The notes under the pieces were generated by a model. The model made no database searches. It worked only from the letters and a program-made list of their open reading frames with translations, and was not told the DNA's origin. From Streptomyces collinus (GTDB lineage Bacteria; Actinomycetota; Actinomycetes; Streptomycetales; Streptomycetaceae), in assembly GCF_031348265.1 (NCBI RefSeq), contig NZ_CP133771.1, positions 7,750,001 through 7,814,000 of the forward strand: a DNA stretch of 64,000 bases. Reading direction: 5' to 3'. How positions within the stretch are numbered: position 1 is the first letter of the stretch; each line of letters opens with the position of its first letter. Shown here one piece after another: positions 23,304-31,467 of the stretch. A program made the position numbers and the translations under genes.

Positions 23304-25840
23304 TGGTGCAGGGCGTCGCCCGGCTGGGCGGCCCGGGCGTCGCGCAGCGCCTCCGCCAGGGACAGGCCGGCGTCGAGGCCCTTGTGCAGCGCCAGCATCA
23401 GCGGCACCACCGCGGCGTCGTTGACGGGTGCGCTGCACGCCACCACCCCGGCCGTGCCCAGCGGCAGCAACGCCGTGACCAGGCCCAGCAGTTCGTCGGC
23501 GCCGACGGAGGCGAGGCGGGCGGTGTCGCAGCAGGACAGGATGATCCGATAGGGGCTGCGGTCCAGCCGCTCGAAGTCGTGCACGACGATCGGCCCGTCG
23601 GCCATCCGCAGGGACGAGAACAGCGGACTGTCCGCGCGGAACGTTCCGTGCGCGGCGATGTGCGCCAGCGCCGCCCCGTCCAGCTCCTCCAGCACCCGCG
23701 CCCCGTCCTCCTCCAGGACCGTCGCACAGCCGTACCGGCCGGCCAGCTCGGGCACCTCGGCACCGCCGGTCGCCAGGCCCGGCCCGCGCACCAGCACCTG
23801 GCAGCCGTCCGGCGGCGGCGCGGTCTCCCGGGCCCGCAGCCAGCTGCCCGCCGACGGCGACACGCTGAGCACCCGCTCCCGCAGCGACGGCAGCAGCGCC
23901 CACGGCACCCGGTGCAGCCGCCCCGGCGGCACGATCACCACCGGACCGCCGCCCAGATGCGCAGCGGCCGGCCCGAGCAGCAGTTCCTCCAGCCGCCGCC
24001 CCGCCGCCTCCACCACCGGAAGCCGGGCCTCCGCCCCGGGGTGGGCCAGCCTCCGCAGCCCCGCCTGGACGTGCTCGGCCTCGGTCTCCGCCTCGGCGAG
24101 CAGCCCGGCCTCGAACCGGCGCACCCGTCCCCGCCCGCACAGCAGCACCTGCACCCGGCCGTCGAGCACGGCGAGTTCCACCAGCAGGACCTCGTCGCCC
24201 AGTCGCTCCAGCAGCAGGCCGACGTCGAACCGGGCCCCGTCCCCGAGCGCCTCGCCCCGTATGTGCAGGGTCCGGGAGCGGATCTCCCGCTCCAGGCGCC
24301 GCTGTTCGCGCTCCAGCGCCGGGACCGGCCGGCCCTCCATCCGGGCGGCCTCGGCACGCGCGGCGATCTCACGGAAGGCGGTCATGCCGCTGAGCAGCTC
24401 CGGGTCGGCCGGTGGCCGCGTCGGCGGGGTGGACAGCACCGTGGCCCGCCAGCGCTCGCTCCACACCAGCAGCCGCCGTGGCCCGCCGGAGACAAGACTG
24501 GCCCGCTGCGCCAACGCCGCCAGTTCCGCGCCCTGTTCGGTGGCACGCGCCCGCAGCTCCGAGGCGCCCAGCGTCATCCGGTGGTCGTCCAGCACGTCCA
24601 GGCCCCGTCGGCAGGCCTCCAGCACGCCCCGCGCCGACCCGGCGGCCTGGGCCCGCAGCGCCTGCGCCGCCCAGCCCGTCAACCGCGCCAGCGGCGGACC
24701 GCTGTGCCGGCTGCGCGCGGCCACCGCCAAGTGCCGCTCCGCGTCCGCCGTCCAGCCCAGGTCCAGCGCGATCCGGCCCGCGAGCAGCGACGCCTCCGGC
24801 GCGGCCGGGGCGCCGAAGGAGGCCAGCGTCCCGGCCACCGCGGCGGCGTCGGCGACCAGCCGCCCCGAGCCGCGCCCGGCCGCGTGCCGGGCCTCGATCA
24901 GCACCAGCCGGGCGTGCGTCTCCCACCAGGTGCGCCGCTGCCCGGCGAACAGCCGTACCGCGAGGGCCGCGCGGGCGATCGCCGTGTGTGCGTCGCCGGC
25001 CAGCCTCGCGGCCCGTGCGGCGGCCAGCAGCAGCTCCGCCTTGCGGGTGGACTGCCCGCCGATCCCGTCCAGCTTCCCGATCGCCGCGTCCGCCTCGGCC
25101 AGCGCCTCCGGCGCGAGGCCGGCCGCCATCAGCACCTCGCAGCGCCGGATGTTCAGCATGAACGTCGGCGTGCCGAGCCGGGCGTACCGCTCCTCCGCCT
25201 CGTCCAGCAGCCGCAGCGCCACCGGCACGTCCCCCGAACGGAACGCGGCCAGGCCCCGGCTCTCCACCGCGTCGGCCTTGTCGTGCTCCTGGCCGGTGGT
25301 GTCCCACAGCGCCTCCGCCGCGGAGAAGTCCGCCTCCGCCCGCTCCACCGACCCCAGCGCCAGATGCACGGTGGCCCGAAGGGTCAGGGCCCGCGCCGTC
25401 CAGATCACGTCCTCCGCCTGCCGCAGCACCGGCACCGCCCGGCGCACGTCCTCCAGCGCCTCGCGATGGTGACCGAGCACCCACCACACGTACGCCCGCC
25501 GGTACAGCACCCGCGCCCTGGTGTGCCCCGCGCCCCGCGCGACACCCCGCTCGAACGCCGCCAGGCCCTCCCGGGTGCGGCCCGCGTGCACCAGCGCCAC
25601 GCCCAGCGTGGCCAGCACGTCCGCCTCACGGTCGGCCGAGTCCGCGCGCGCCGCGCACTCCCGGGCCCGCCGCAGGTGGTGCAGCGCGAGCCGCAGATCG
25701 CCGAAGTCCCGCTGCCAGATGCCGATCACCTGGTGGGCGACCGAGGCGTCCAGCGGGGAGGGGTCGGCGTCGAGCAGCGCCCGGGCCCTCGTGAGAGCCT
25801 CGCCCGGGTCGGCGAACACCATCGGCAGCAGTTCCGTCAC
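23264..25840 (-). CDS. TPR-CHAT caspase-like protease
   Basis: The protein is 858 residues from the GTG at 25840 (GGAAG seven bases upstream); the frame is open further, so the start is approximate. Residues about 1-480 are Ala/Arg/Leu-rich helical repeats of TPR character, such as ALHHLRRARECAARADS and EALEDVRRAVPVLRQAED. The C-terminal third is a CHAT domain: the catalytic His is H731 in AHIAAHGTF and the catalytic Cys is C771 in LSCCDTARLAS. CHAT proteases are caspase relatives used in bacterial immunity (for example gasdermin cleavage and Craspase). It is cytoplasmic. It is divergent from a subtilase-sigma factor operon and probably acts with it. Confidence 0.9.
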   Translation of the reverse strand: MTELLPMVFADPGEALTRARALLDADPSPLDASVAHQVIGIWQRDFGDLRLALHHLRRARECAARADSADREADVLATLGVALVHAGRTREGLAAFERGVARGAGHTRARVLYRRAYVWWVLGHHREALEDVRRAVPVLRQAEDVIWTARALTLRATVHLALGSVERAEADFSAAEALWDTTGQEHDKADAVESRGLAAFRSGDVPVALRLLDEAEERYARLGTPTFMLNIRRCEVLMAAGLAPEALAEADAAIGKLDGIGGQSTRKAELLLAAARAARLAGDAHTAIARAALAVRLFAGQRRTWWETHARLVLIEARHAAGRGSGRLVADAAAVAGTLASFGAPAAPEASLLAGRIALDLGWTADAERHLAVAARSRHSGPPLARLTGWAAQALRAQAAGSARGVLEACRRGLDVLDDHRMTLGASELRARATEQGAELAALAQRASLVSGGPRRLLVWSERWRATVLSTPPTRPPADPELLSGMTAFREIAARAEAARMEGRPVPALEREQRRLEREIRSRTLHIRGEALGDGARFDVGLLLERLGDEVLLVELAVLDGRVQVLLCGRGRVRRFEAGLLAEAETEAEHVQAGLRRLAHPGAEARLPVVEAAGRRLEELLLGPAAAHLGGGPVVIVPPGRLHRVPWALLPSLRERVLSVSPSAGSWLRARETAPPPDGCQVLVRGPGLATGGAEVPELAGRYGCATVLEEDGARVLEELDGAALAHIAAHGTFRADSPLFSSLRMADGPIVVHDFERLDRSPYRIILSCCDTARLASVGADELLGLVTALLPLGTAGVVACSAPVNDAAVVPLMLALHKGLDAGLSLAEALRDARAAQPGDALHQATGWAFSAFGAA

Positions 25841-25991
25841 CGAGTCGCTTCCCGCTGTCACTCCTCGGATGGTAGTGGTCCCGGAGCGCACCCCACAGGT
25901 GTCGAGCTGTATCAAGGGACGCCGAGACGGCTCATGTTGACGACCGCTCAGCGGAACCGGCCGACGCCGTCGCACCAACGGGAGGACCCGC

Positions 25992-27422
25992 ATGGCACCT
26001 CAGCGATTCCACGAGCAGTTCGACCAGATCCAGCGCTCGATGCCGGACGTCCCCCTGGCGATGGGCCCGGACGACTCGGCGGAGTTCATGTACGAAAAGG
26101 GTGTGGTCCTCGTCCGCGACGGCGAGGAGGCCCGGATCGTCGAGGACACGGTACGGGCGCACTTCACGGCCGCACCCGACCTCGACCAGGAGCAGATCCG
26201 CCGCGCGGGCCCGCAGACCAACCGCAGCGGCATCACCCGCATCCGCGTCGGCGACCCCGGGGAGGGCGGCCGGGGCACCGACCGCGCCGTCGCCCACGCC
26301 CTGCGCTCCGTCCGGGAGCACGAGTCCCGGGCCGGGCACCGGATGGTCGCCCGCAACCACGTCGTGCACATCGCGGTCAACGCCTGCCCCGGCGACGAAC
26401 CCGTCCCCGCCCCGCTCAGCGAGCCGCCCAACCCGGCCGCCGCCGGCACGCCCCACGACCCGGACACCGCCGTCGGCGTCCTCGTCGTCGACACCGGCCT
26501 CATGCACGACTACCGCTCCTGCGGCCTGCTCGCCCACACCGGCGGCGACGCCCAGGTCCAGGAGTGCGACGACCAGGGCGTCCTCCAGCAGTACGTCGGC
26601 CACGGCACGTTCATCGCCGGGCTCGTCGCCGCCGTCGCGCCCAACACCGACATCACCGTGCGCGGCAGCCTCAACGACGCGGGCGCCATCCTGGAGTCGG
26701 AGTTCGGCGACAAGCTCTTCGAGGCCGTCGACGCCGGCGGCTGGCCCGATGTGCTGAGCCTCTCCGCCGGCACCTCCAACGGCCGCACCGACGGCCTGCT
26801 CGGCGTCGAGAACTTCATGCGGGAACTGCGCGAGCAGCGCACCCTGCTGGTCGCCGCCGCGGGCAACAACGCCAGCGCGGCGCCCTTCTGGCCCGCCGCC
26901 TACGCCGATCTGCCCGGCTGGGAGGACTCCGTGCTGTCGGTCGGCGCCTTGCGCAGCGACGGCGAGTCCGGCGCCTGCTTCACCAACCACGGCCCCTGGG
27001 TGAAGGTCTACGCCCCCGGAGAGCGCCTCACCAGCGCCCTCACCGGCTTCGAGGCACCCGTCCCGTACGTGTACCAGCACTCCACGTACGACGCCTGCCG
27101 TTACGGCTTCTCCTACGGCTGCACCTGCCAGCACCCCCGGCACAGCGGCGTGCTGAGCGACGAGGGCGACGCCGCCAAGCCGGACCAGGTGATGTTCGAG
27201 GGGTACGCGCAGTGGAGCGGCACCTCCTTCGCCACCCCCGTGACCGCCGGCCTGGTCGCCGCCCACATGGCGGCCCACAAGGAGACCGATCCGCGCACGG
27301 CCCGGCGGCAACTCCTGGCCGCCGAAGCGGGGTTCGCGGAAGTGCGTGGCGCGCACGTCCCGGCACTGCGTCCGCCCACCTGGCGCCCGGTCCCGGTCGT
27401 GCGCCTCGGCCCCGGGCTGTGA
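25992..27422 (+). CDS. S8 (subtilisin-like) serine protease without signal peptide
   Basis: The 476-residue protein has an intact triad: D167 in VLVVDTGL, H204 in GHGTFIAG and S412 in GTSFATPV, plus the oxyanion region AAAGNNASAAP. No signal peptide is present, so unlike most subtilases it should act in the cytoplasm. Residues 1-160 form an acidic N-terminal region unlike the standard I9 propeptide. Between His and Ser there is a Cys-rich insert (DACRYGFSYGCTCQHP). GGAGGA lies six bases before the ATG. It is divergent from the CHAT gene, with 151 bases between the starts, and is followed 62 bases later by a sigma factor gene. Confidence 0.92.
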   Translation: MAPQRFHEQFDQIQRSMPDVPLAMGPDDSAEFMYEKGVVLVRDGEEARIVEDTVRAHFTAAPDLDQEQIRRAGPQTNRSGITRIRVGDPGEGGRGTDRAVAHALRSVREHESRAGHRMVARNHVVHIAVNACPGDEPVPAPLSEPPNPAAAGTPHDPDTAVGVLVVDTGLMHDYRSCGLLAHTGGDAQVQECDDQGVLQQYVGHGTFIAGLVAAVAPNTDITVRGSLNDAGAILESEFGDKLFEAVDAGGWPDVLSLSAGTSNGRTDGLLGVENFMRELREQRTLLVAAAGNNASAAPFWPAAYADLPGWEDSVLSVGALRSDGESGACFTNHGPWVKVYAPGERLTSALTGFEAPVPYVYQHSTYDACRYGFSYGCTCQHPRHSGVLSDEGDAAKPDQVMFEGYAQWSGTSFATPVTAGLVAAHMAAHKETDPRTARRQLLAAEAGFAEVRGAHVPALRPPTWRPVPVVRLGPGL

Positions 27423-27484
27423 GGGCCGGGGCCGCCCCCTCCACGGCGTACGATGACGTGCCGTATTCGAGGGGTGGGGCTGCC

Positions 27485-28060
27485 GTGGACCGTACTGATG
27501 CCGGCGCGCTCGTCCAGGCAGCCGCCGACGGTGACGCGGCGGCCTGGAAGGCGCTCGTGGAAGGGCTGAGCCCGCTGGTCTGGTCCGTCGTCCGGGCCCA
27601 CCGGCTCTCCGACGCCGACGCCCACGAGGTCTACCAGACAGCCTGGTTCCGCTTCGCCCAGCACCTCGGGCGGATCCGCGAGCCCGGCAAGGCGGGCGCG
27701 TGGCTGGCGAGTACCGCGCGCCACGAGTGTCTCAAGGTCATCAGGAACTCCCAGCGGCTGACCCTGACGGACGATCCGCGGCTGCTGGACCGGGTCAGCG
27801 AGGACGGCACGCCGGAACAGTCGCTGCTCGACTCGGAGGAGGCCGCCGCGCAGAGCGAACGCGTCCGGCGGCTGTGGCAGGAGTTCGAGGAACTGGGCGA
27901 GCGGTGCAGGCAGTTGCTGCGCGTGCTGATGGCCACGCCGCCGCCCAGCTACCAGGACGTGTCCGCCGCGCTGGGGATCGCGGTGGGCAGCATCGGTCCG
28001 CTGCGCCAGCGCTGTCTGCGGCGTCTGCGGGCCCGGCTGGAGGCACGGGGGGCGATATGA
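27485..28060 (+). CDS. ECF-type RNA polymerase sigma factor
   Basis: The 191-residue protein has sigma region 2 at about 20-85 (SPLVWSVVRAHRLSDADA, then YQTAWFRFAQHLGRI) and region 4 at about 140-188 (YQDVSAALGIAVGSIGPLRQ, with the helix-turn-helix). Region 1 and the region 3 linker are missing, as in ECF factors. The GTG start has GTGGGG upstream. The stop overlaps the next gene's start (ATATGA), so the downstream acidic protein is translated with it. No classical anti-sigma factor (ZAS motif) is present; the adjacent protein may play that role. Its likely targets are this module's own promoters. Confidence 0.9.
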   Translation: MDRTDAGALVQAAADGDAAAWKALVEGLSPLVWSVVRAHRLSDADAHEVYQTAWFRFAQHLGRIREPGKAGAWLASTARHECLKVIRNSQRLTLTDDPRLLDRVSEDGTPEQSLLDSEEAAAQSERVRRLWQEFEELGERCRQLLRVLMATPPPSYQDVSAALGIAVGSIGPLRQRCLRRLRARLEARGAI

Positions 28061-28662
28061 GCGACATGAACGGCGACCGGTACGACGGCGAGCGGTACGA
28101 CGGCGGCCGGTACGGCGACGGCCTGTACGACCACGATCTGTACGACGACGACCTGTCCGACGACGACCCGTCCGACGACGACCCGTCCGGCGACAACGCG
28201 TCCGGCGAACATGACCGGGGCGACGAGGAGTTCGACGCCGGAATGCTGGAGGAGGAGCTGCGACAGGCCGCCGCCGTGCTCGACCCGGTGCCGGCGGAGC
28301 TCCAGCAGATCGCGGTCGACGCCTACGCGCTGCACGACCTCGACGCGCGCGTGGCCGAGCTGACCTTCGACTCGCTGGTCGACGCACTCCCCGTCCGGGG
28401 CGTCACCGATACGCCCCGGATGCTGACCTTCCGGGCGGGCGATGTGACCGTCGACGTGGAGGTGACCGCGCAGGGGCTGATGGGGCAGGTGCTGCCGCCG
28501 CAGCCGGCCCGCATCGAGGTCCTCGGCGGACCGCGGCCCGGTTCCCCGCTCACCGCTGACGACCTGGGCCGCTTCACGGGCGACGTGCCACTGTCCGGCC
28601 CGTTCGCCCTGCGCTTGCGCACCGGCGGGGACGTGGTGGTGACGGAGTGGCTGCGGGCCTAG
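28057..28662 (+). CDS. Acidic protein of unknown function coupled to the sigma factor
   Basis: The 201-residue protein starts in the ATGA overlap with the sigma gene. Residues 1-55 are a low-complexity acidic stretch built from short units such as RYDGERYDGGRYGDG and LSDDDPSDDDPSGD. The rest, from about 60, is a compact domain with EELRQAAAVLDPVPAELQQI and a beta-rich C-terminal part that ends VVVTEWLRA. No membrane segment and no zinc anti-sigma motif are seen. I do not recognise the family. Coupling suggests it binds or regulates the sigma factor. The acidic head could mimic nucleic acid or be a protease substrate (inference). Confidence 0.75.
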   Translation: MSDMNGDRYDGERYDGGRYGDGLYDHDLYDDDLSDDDPSDDDPSGDNASGEHDRGDEEFDAGMLEEELRQAAAVLDPVPAELQQIAVDAYALHDLDARVAELTFDSLVDALPVRGVTDTPRMLTFRAGDVTVDVEVTAQGLMGQVLPPQPARIEVLGGPRPGSPLTADDLGRFTGDVPLSGPFALRLRTGGDVVVTEWLRA

Positions 28663-29504
28663 GGGGTGCCTGAGGGGGGCCTATGGGGTGCCGAGGGGGA
28701 CCGCTCCGAGCCCGTGCAGCGGGACACGGCGTCGACGAGGCCGGCCAGCGCGGCGGCGAATCGCTCCAGGCCGGGTCCGGGGCCACCGCCCGGCTCGGTC
28801 ATATAGGTGTCCCGGCGGATCTCCACCATGAGCGCGCTCACCTCGGGCCGCTTCCCGTAGAACTCCAACGGGACGTAGGTCCCGCCGAACGGTGTGTCGA
28901 GCTCCGTCTCCCCGAACGCCTCCCGGGCCGCGTCGAGCAGCGCGGGAGGCGTGTGGAAGGAGTCGGTACCGAGGCAGACCGGCGGGCGCGGCCCCGCCCC
29001 GTGCAGTTCGTACGGCAGCCTCCGGCTCGGGTAGGAGTGCACGTCGATGATCACAGCCCGCCCGGTGGCCTCCAGCCGGTCCGCAACCGCCCGCGTCATC
29101 GCCCGCGCGTACGGCTCGAAGTACCGCTCGACGAGGGGCGTGGCGTCAACGCCGTCAGACCGCAGCACCCCGCCGTGCGTGGTCCGCGTGTACACCGCTC
29201 CCATCCCGACGGCCAGCATCTCCTCCCGCTCGTCCGGAAACCGCTCCGGATCGACGACCAGCCGCGACAGCCGATTGACGAACCGCCACGGTGTGACACC
29301 CGCCCGCTCCGCCGCCGCCCCGGCGATCCGCGCGGTGTGGGCGTCGGTGATGTGGTCCAGCTCCCGCGCCAGCTCCCCGTCGTCCAGCACGATGCCCGCC
29401 CGTACGTCGTCCGGTATCTCCCGCGCGGAGTGCGGAACATGGAGGATCACAGGCGACTGCCGGTCGCCGGGCAGCAGCTCGAAGGAAGGCGGGACGTCGG
29501 TCAC
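28659..29504 (-). CDS. N-formylglutamate amidohydrolase-family protein
   Basis: The 281-residue protein has VILHVPHSAREIPDD, HITDAHTARIAG, NRLSRLVVDPERF, VIIDVHSYPSRRLPYE and ALMVEIRRDTYM. These are the conserved His/Asp/Glu-rich strands of the FGase family, which hydrolyses N-formyl-glutamate or related N-acyl amino acids. The start is GTG with GGAG six bases upstream. Its stop overlaps the stop of the acidic protein gene by four bases, in convergent orientation. No histidine-degradation genes are nearby, so the natural substrate is uncertain. Confidence 0.88.
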   Translation of the reverse strand: MTDVPPSFELLPGDRQSPVILHVPHSAREIPDDVRAGIVLDDGELARELDHITDAHTARIAGAAAERAGVTPWRFVNRLSRLVVDPERFPDEREEMLAVGMGAVYTRTTHGGVLRSDGVDATPLVERYFEPYARAMTRAVADRLEATGRAVIIDVHSYPSRRLPYELHGAGPRPPVCLGTDSFHTPPALLDAAREAFGETELDTPFGGTYVPLEFYGKRPEVSALMVEIRRDTYMTEPGGGPGPGLERFAAALAGLVDAVSRCTGSERSPSAPHRPPSGTP

Positions 29505-29676
29505 GAGGGGCTCCAGGGGCGTTGTCAGTCGGTGGATGACGTGCAGGTTCCTTGAGGGCTCCTGACAGCGGTGAAGGTGCTCGTCAGCAGGTCAGCGGTG
29601 TGCGTGGCCCGGAGCCACGATCGTTTTGCCCTGGTCCCCACGTCAACGAGCGTGGTGGAGCTGGATGCGGCCGGTT

Positions 29677-30267
29677 TCAGGCAGGGCGGCGGATGGCCTG
29701 TACGGCGGTGTCGTAGAGGTCGAACAGGTCGACATGTCCGCCCAGGCGTACCCATTCCTCGTTGGCTGCCTGCAGGCAGATGATCGCTGCGGCTGCGATC
29801 GCGCGGGCTTGCAGGGTGCGGCGGTCGGAGTCGGGCAGCCGCGGCTCGATCAGCGGTGCGAACAGGTCTTGCCAGCGGGCTTGCTTCTCGGCGTGTCCGG
29901 CGCGTAGGGAATCGTTGCCGAACAGCAGCGTGATGAACTCCAGGCGCCCTTCGGCTGACATGTCGATCTCCTCGAGCACCTGGAACGCCACGCGCAGCGC
30001 CGTCCAGGCATCCTCGTCGGCCGGGCGCTCGGCGAGACGCGCGGCGATCAGTTCGCCCTGTTCGTCCAGGCCACTGAGCGCGAGGTCCTCCTTGTTGCGG
30101 AAGTAGTTGAACAGGGTCCGCCGGGAGACGCCCGCGGCGGCGGCGACCTCATCGAGGGTCGTGTTGTCGTAGCCCTTGGCGGCGAACAGCTCGATAGCGG
30201 TCCGGGCCAGCAGCGATCGGACCACGGAGCGGGTCTGTTCCCGAATAGGTGTCGGTTTCTGAACCAT
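29677..30267 (-). CDS. TetR-family transcriptional regulator
   Basis: The 196-residue protein has an N-terminal TetR DNA-binding domain: ELFAAKGYDNTTLDEVAAAA, then GVSRRTLFNYFRNKEDL. A helical ligand-binding domain follows. I chose the ATG at 30267 (MVQKP); the frame continues upstream, but that would run into the operator. It is divergent from an SDR gene, and a perfect 7-1-7 palindrome lies between them over the SDR promoter. It very probably represses the SDR gene and itself until a small molecule, perhaps the SDR's substrate, binds. Confidence 0.9.
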   Translation of the reverse strand: MVQKPTPIREQTRSVVRSLLARTAIELFAAKGYDNTTLDEVAAAAGVSRRTLFNYFRNKEDLALSGLDEQGELIAARLAERPADEDAWTALRVAFQVLEEIDMSAEGRLEFITLLFGNDSLRAGHAEKQARWQDLFAPLIEPRLPDSDRRTLQARAIAAAAIICLQAANEEWVRLGGHVDLFDLYDTAVQAIRRPA

Positions 30268-30303
30268 GCACCGATGGTACGTCGTCTCACACCATGCAGT
30301 CTC

Positions 30304-30333
30304 TTGCACTCAGTGCAAAAGCGTGCGTAGAGT
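30304..30333 (+). promoter_or_regulatory. SDR promoter with overlapping TetR operator; leaderless start
   Basis: The palindrome TTGCACTCAGTGCAA (30304-30318) begins with a -35-like TTGCAC. TAGAGT (30328-30333) is a good Streptomyces -10, 18 bases downstream. Only seven bases separate the -10 from the ATG at 30341, so transcription should start at or next to the A of the start codon. No ribosome binding site is present, as expected for a leaderless mRNA. Confidence 0.75.
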
Positions 30334-30340
30334 GAATGGT

Positions 30341-31177
30341 ATGAGTGACATCGACTACCACCGCCAGACCGTCATCGTCACCGGCGCCAGCTCCGGCCTC
30401 GGCGCCGAATTCGCCCGCCAGCTGGCCCGCCGCGGCGCGAACCTCGTGCTGGTGGCCCGCCGGGCGGACCGGCTCGAGAACCTGGCCGCTGAACTCACCC
30501 GCGCCCACGGCGTCACGGTGACCGCCGTCGCCCGCGACCTCGGCCTGCCCGATGCGGGCCGTCGGCTGCGCGCCGAACTCGAGTCCCGCGGCATCCACGC
30601 CACCGGACTGGTCAACAACGCCGGCTTCGGCACCCACGACGCGTTCACCGACGAGGATCCCGACCGCCTGCAAAGCATGATCGCGCTGAACGTCAGCGCG
30701 CTGGTCGACCTCAGCCGCGCCTACATCGACCCGCTGACCTCCGCCGACACCGGCGTCCTGATCAACGTCGCGAGCCTGCTGGGCTTCCAGCCGACCCCCT
30801 ACCTGAGCGTTTACGGCGCCACCAAGGCATTCGTCCTCAGCTTCACCGAATCGCTGTGGGAGGAGACCCGCGGCACCGGCCTGCGCGTCCTGGCCGTGTG
30901 CCCCGGCGCCACCCGGACCGAGTTCTACGACGTCGCCGGCAGCCAGTCCGCCGACTACGGCACGAAACGGGTAACCCCCGAGCAGGTCGTGACGATTGCC
31001 CTCGACACGCTCGACCGCCGGTCCGCGCCCCCTTCGGTGATCACCAACGGCCGGCCGCTCGCCCTCGCCAGCAAACTCCTGCCACGCCGCCCGATGGTCC
31101 GGCTCATGGGCTGGATGGCCCGCCGCCGGCAGACGCAGCTCCCCGTCGCTCCCACCAACAGCCAAGTAACACCCTGA
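30341..31177 (+). CDS. Short-chain dehydrogenase (DltE/YqjQ-type)
   Basis: The 278-residue SDR has VIVTGASSGLGAEFARQLA (NADP-type glycine motif), LVNNAGFGTHD, the catalytic Ser in NVASLLGFQ and YGATK. Arg residues after strand 2 (ARRADRLENL) favour NADP(H). The C-terminus is extended and basic. The start at 30341 is set by a promoter that would make a leaderless transcript. Its stop overlaps a 30-codon frame in TGATGA. Probable role: reduction of a carbonyl compound, induced when the divergent TetR protein releases the operator. Confidence 0.9.
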   Translation: MSDIDYHRQTVIVTGASSGLGAEFARQLARRGANLVLVARRADRLENLAAELTRAHGVTVTAVARDLGLPDAGRRLRAELESRGIHATGLVNNAGFGTHDAFTDEDPDRLQSMIALNVSALVDLSRAYIDPLTSADTGVLINVASLLGFQPTPYLSVYGATKAFVLSFTESLWEETRGTGLRVLAVCPGATRTEFYDVAGSQSADYGTKRVTPEQVVTIALDTLDRRSAPPSVITNGRPLALASKLLPRRPMVRLMGWMARRRQTQLPVAPTNSQVTP

Positions 31178-31269
31178 TGACCAGCACCGACGTCACCAGA
31201 AAGCCCACTGACGCGGAGCGCTTCACTCTCATCCTCCGCGCTCAGCGCGCCGCCTACTTCCTCAGATGA
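31177..31269 (+). pseudogene. 30-codon frame, possible remnant of a larger gene
   Basis: An ATG overlapping the SDR stop opens a 30-residue frame that contains LILRAQRAAYFLR and then stops. The ILRAQRAAYFLR stretch resembles the N-terminus of coniferyl-aldehyde-dehydrogenase-like proteins, but nothing of that family follows. It may be a truncated gene or a short real peptide; evidence for either is thin. The 200 bases to the next gene hold nothing I can name. Confidence 0.3.
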
Positions 31270-31467
31270 AGAAGGCATCACCGGCGCCCGCCGGCCCTCA
31301 GACCACACCTCCACACACAAGTGCGGCCGGCCATTCGGCGAGACCGATCGGCGGATCGGCGGAATTGGTGTTCACCCCGAGCGGCGACCTTGAGCACCAC
31401 GACGCACCACCGCCCGTGCAGCGGCCAGGGTCTGGCCGAGGCGAACACCTCCGGAAGGAAGCCACCG

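Noticed and set aside
23306..28060. 1584-codon plus-strand open frame across the CHAT module
   Set aside because: It is antisense to the CHAT gene and out of frame with the subtilase; only its last part, from 27485, is the real sigma factor.
29505..29676. Possible gene remnant between the amidohydrolase and TetR genes
   Set aside because: Short frames exist on both strands but I could match none to a family; left as unassigned spacer.
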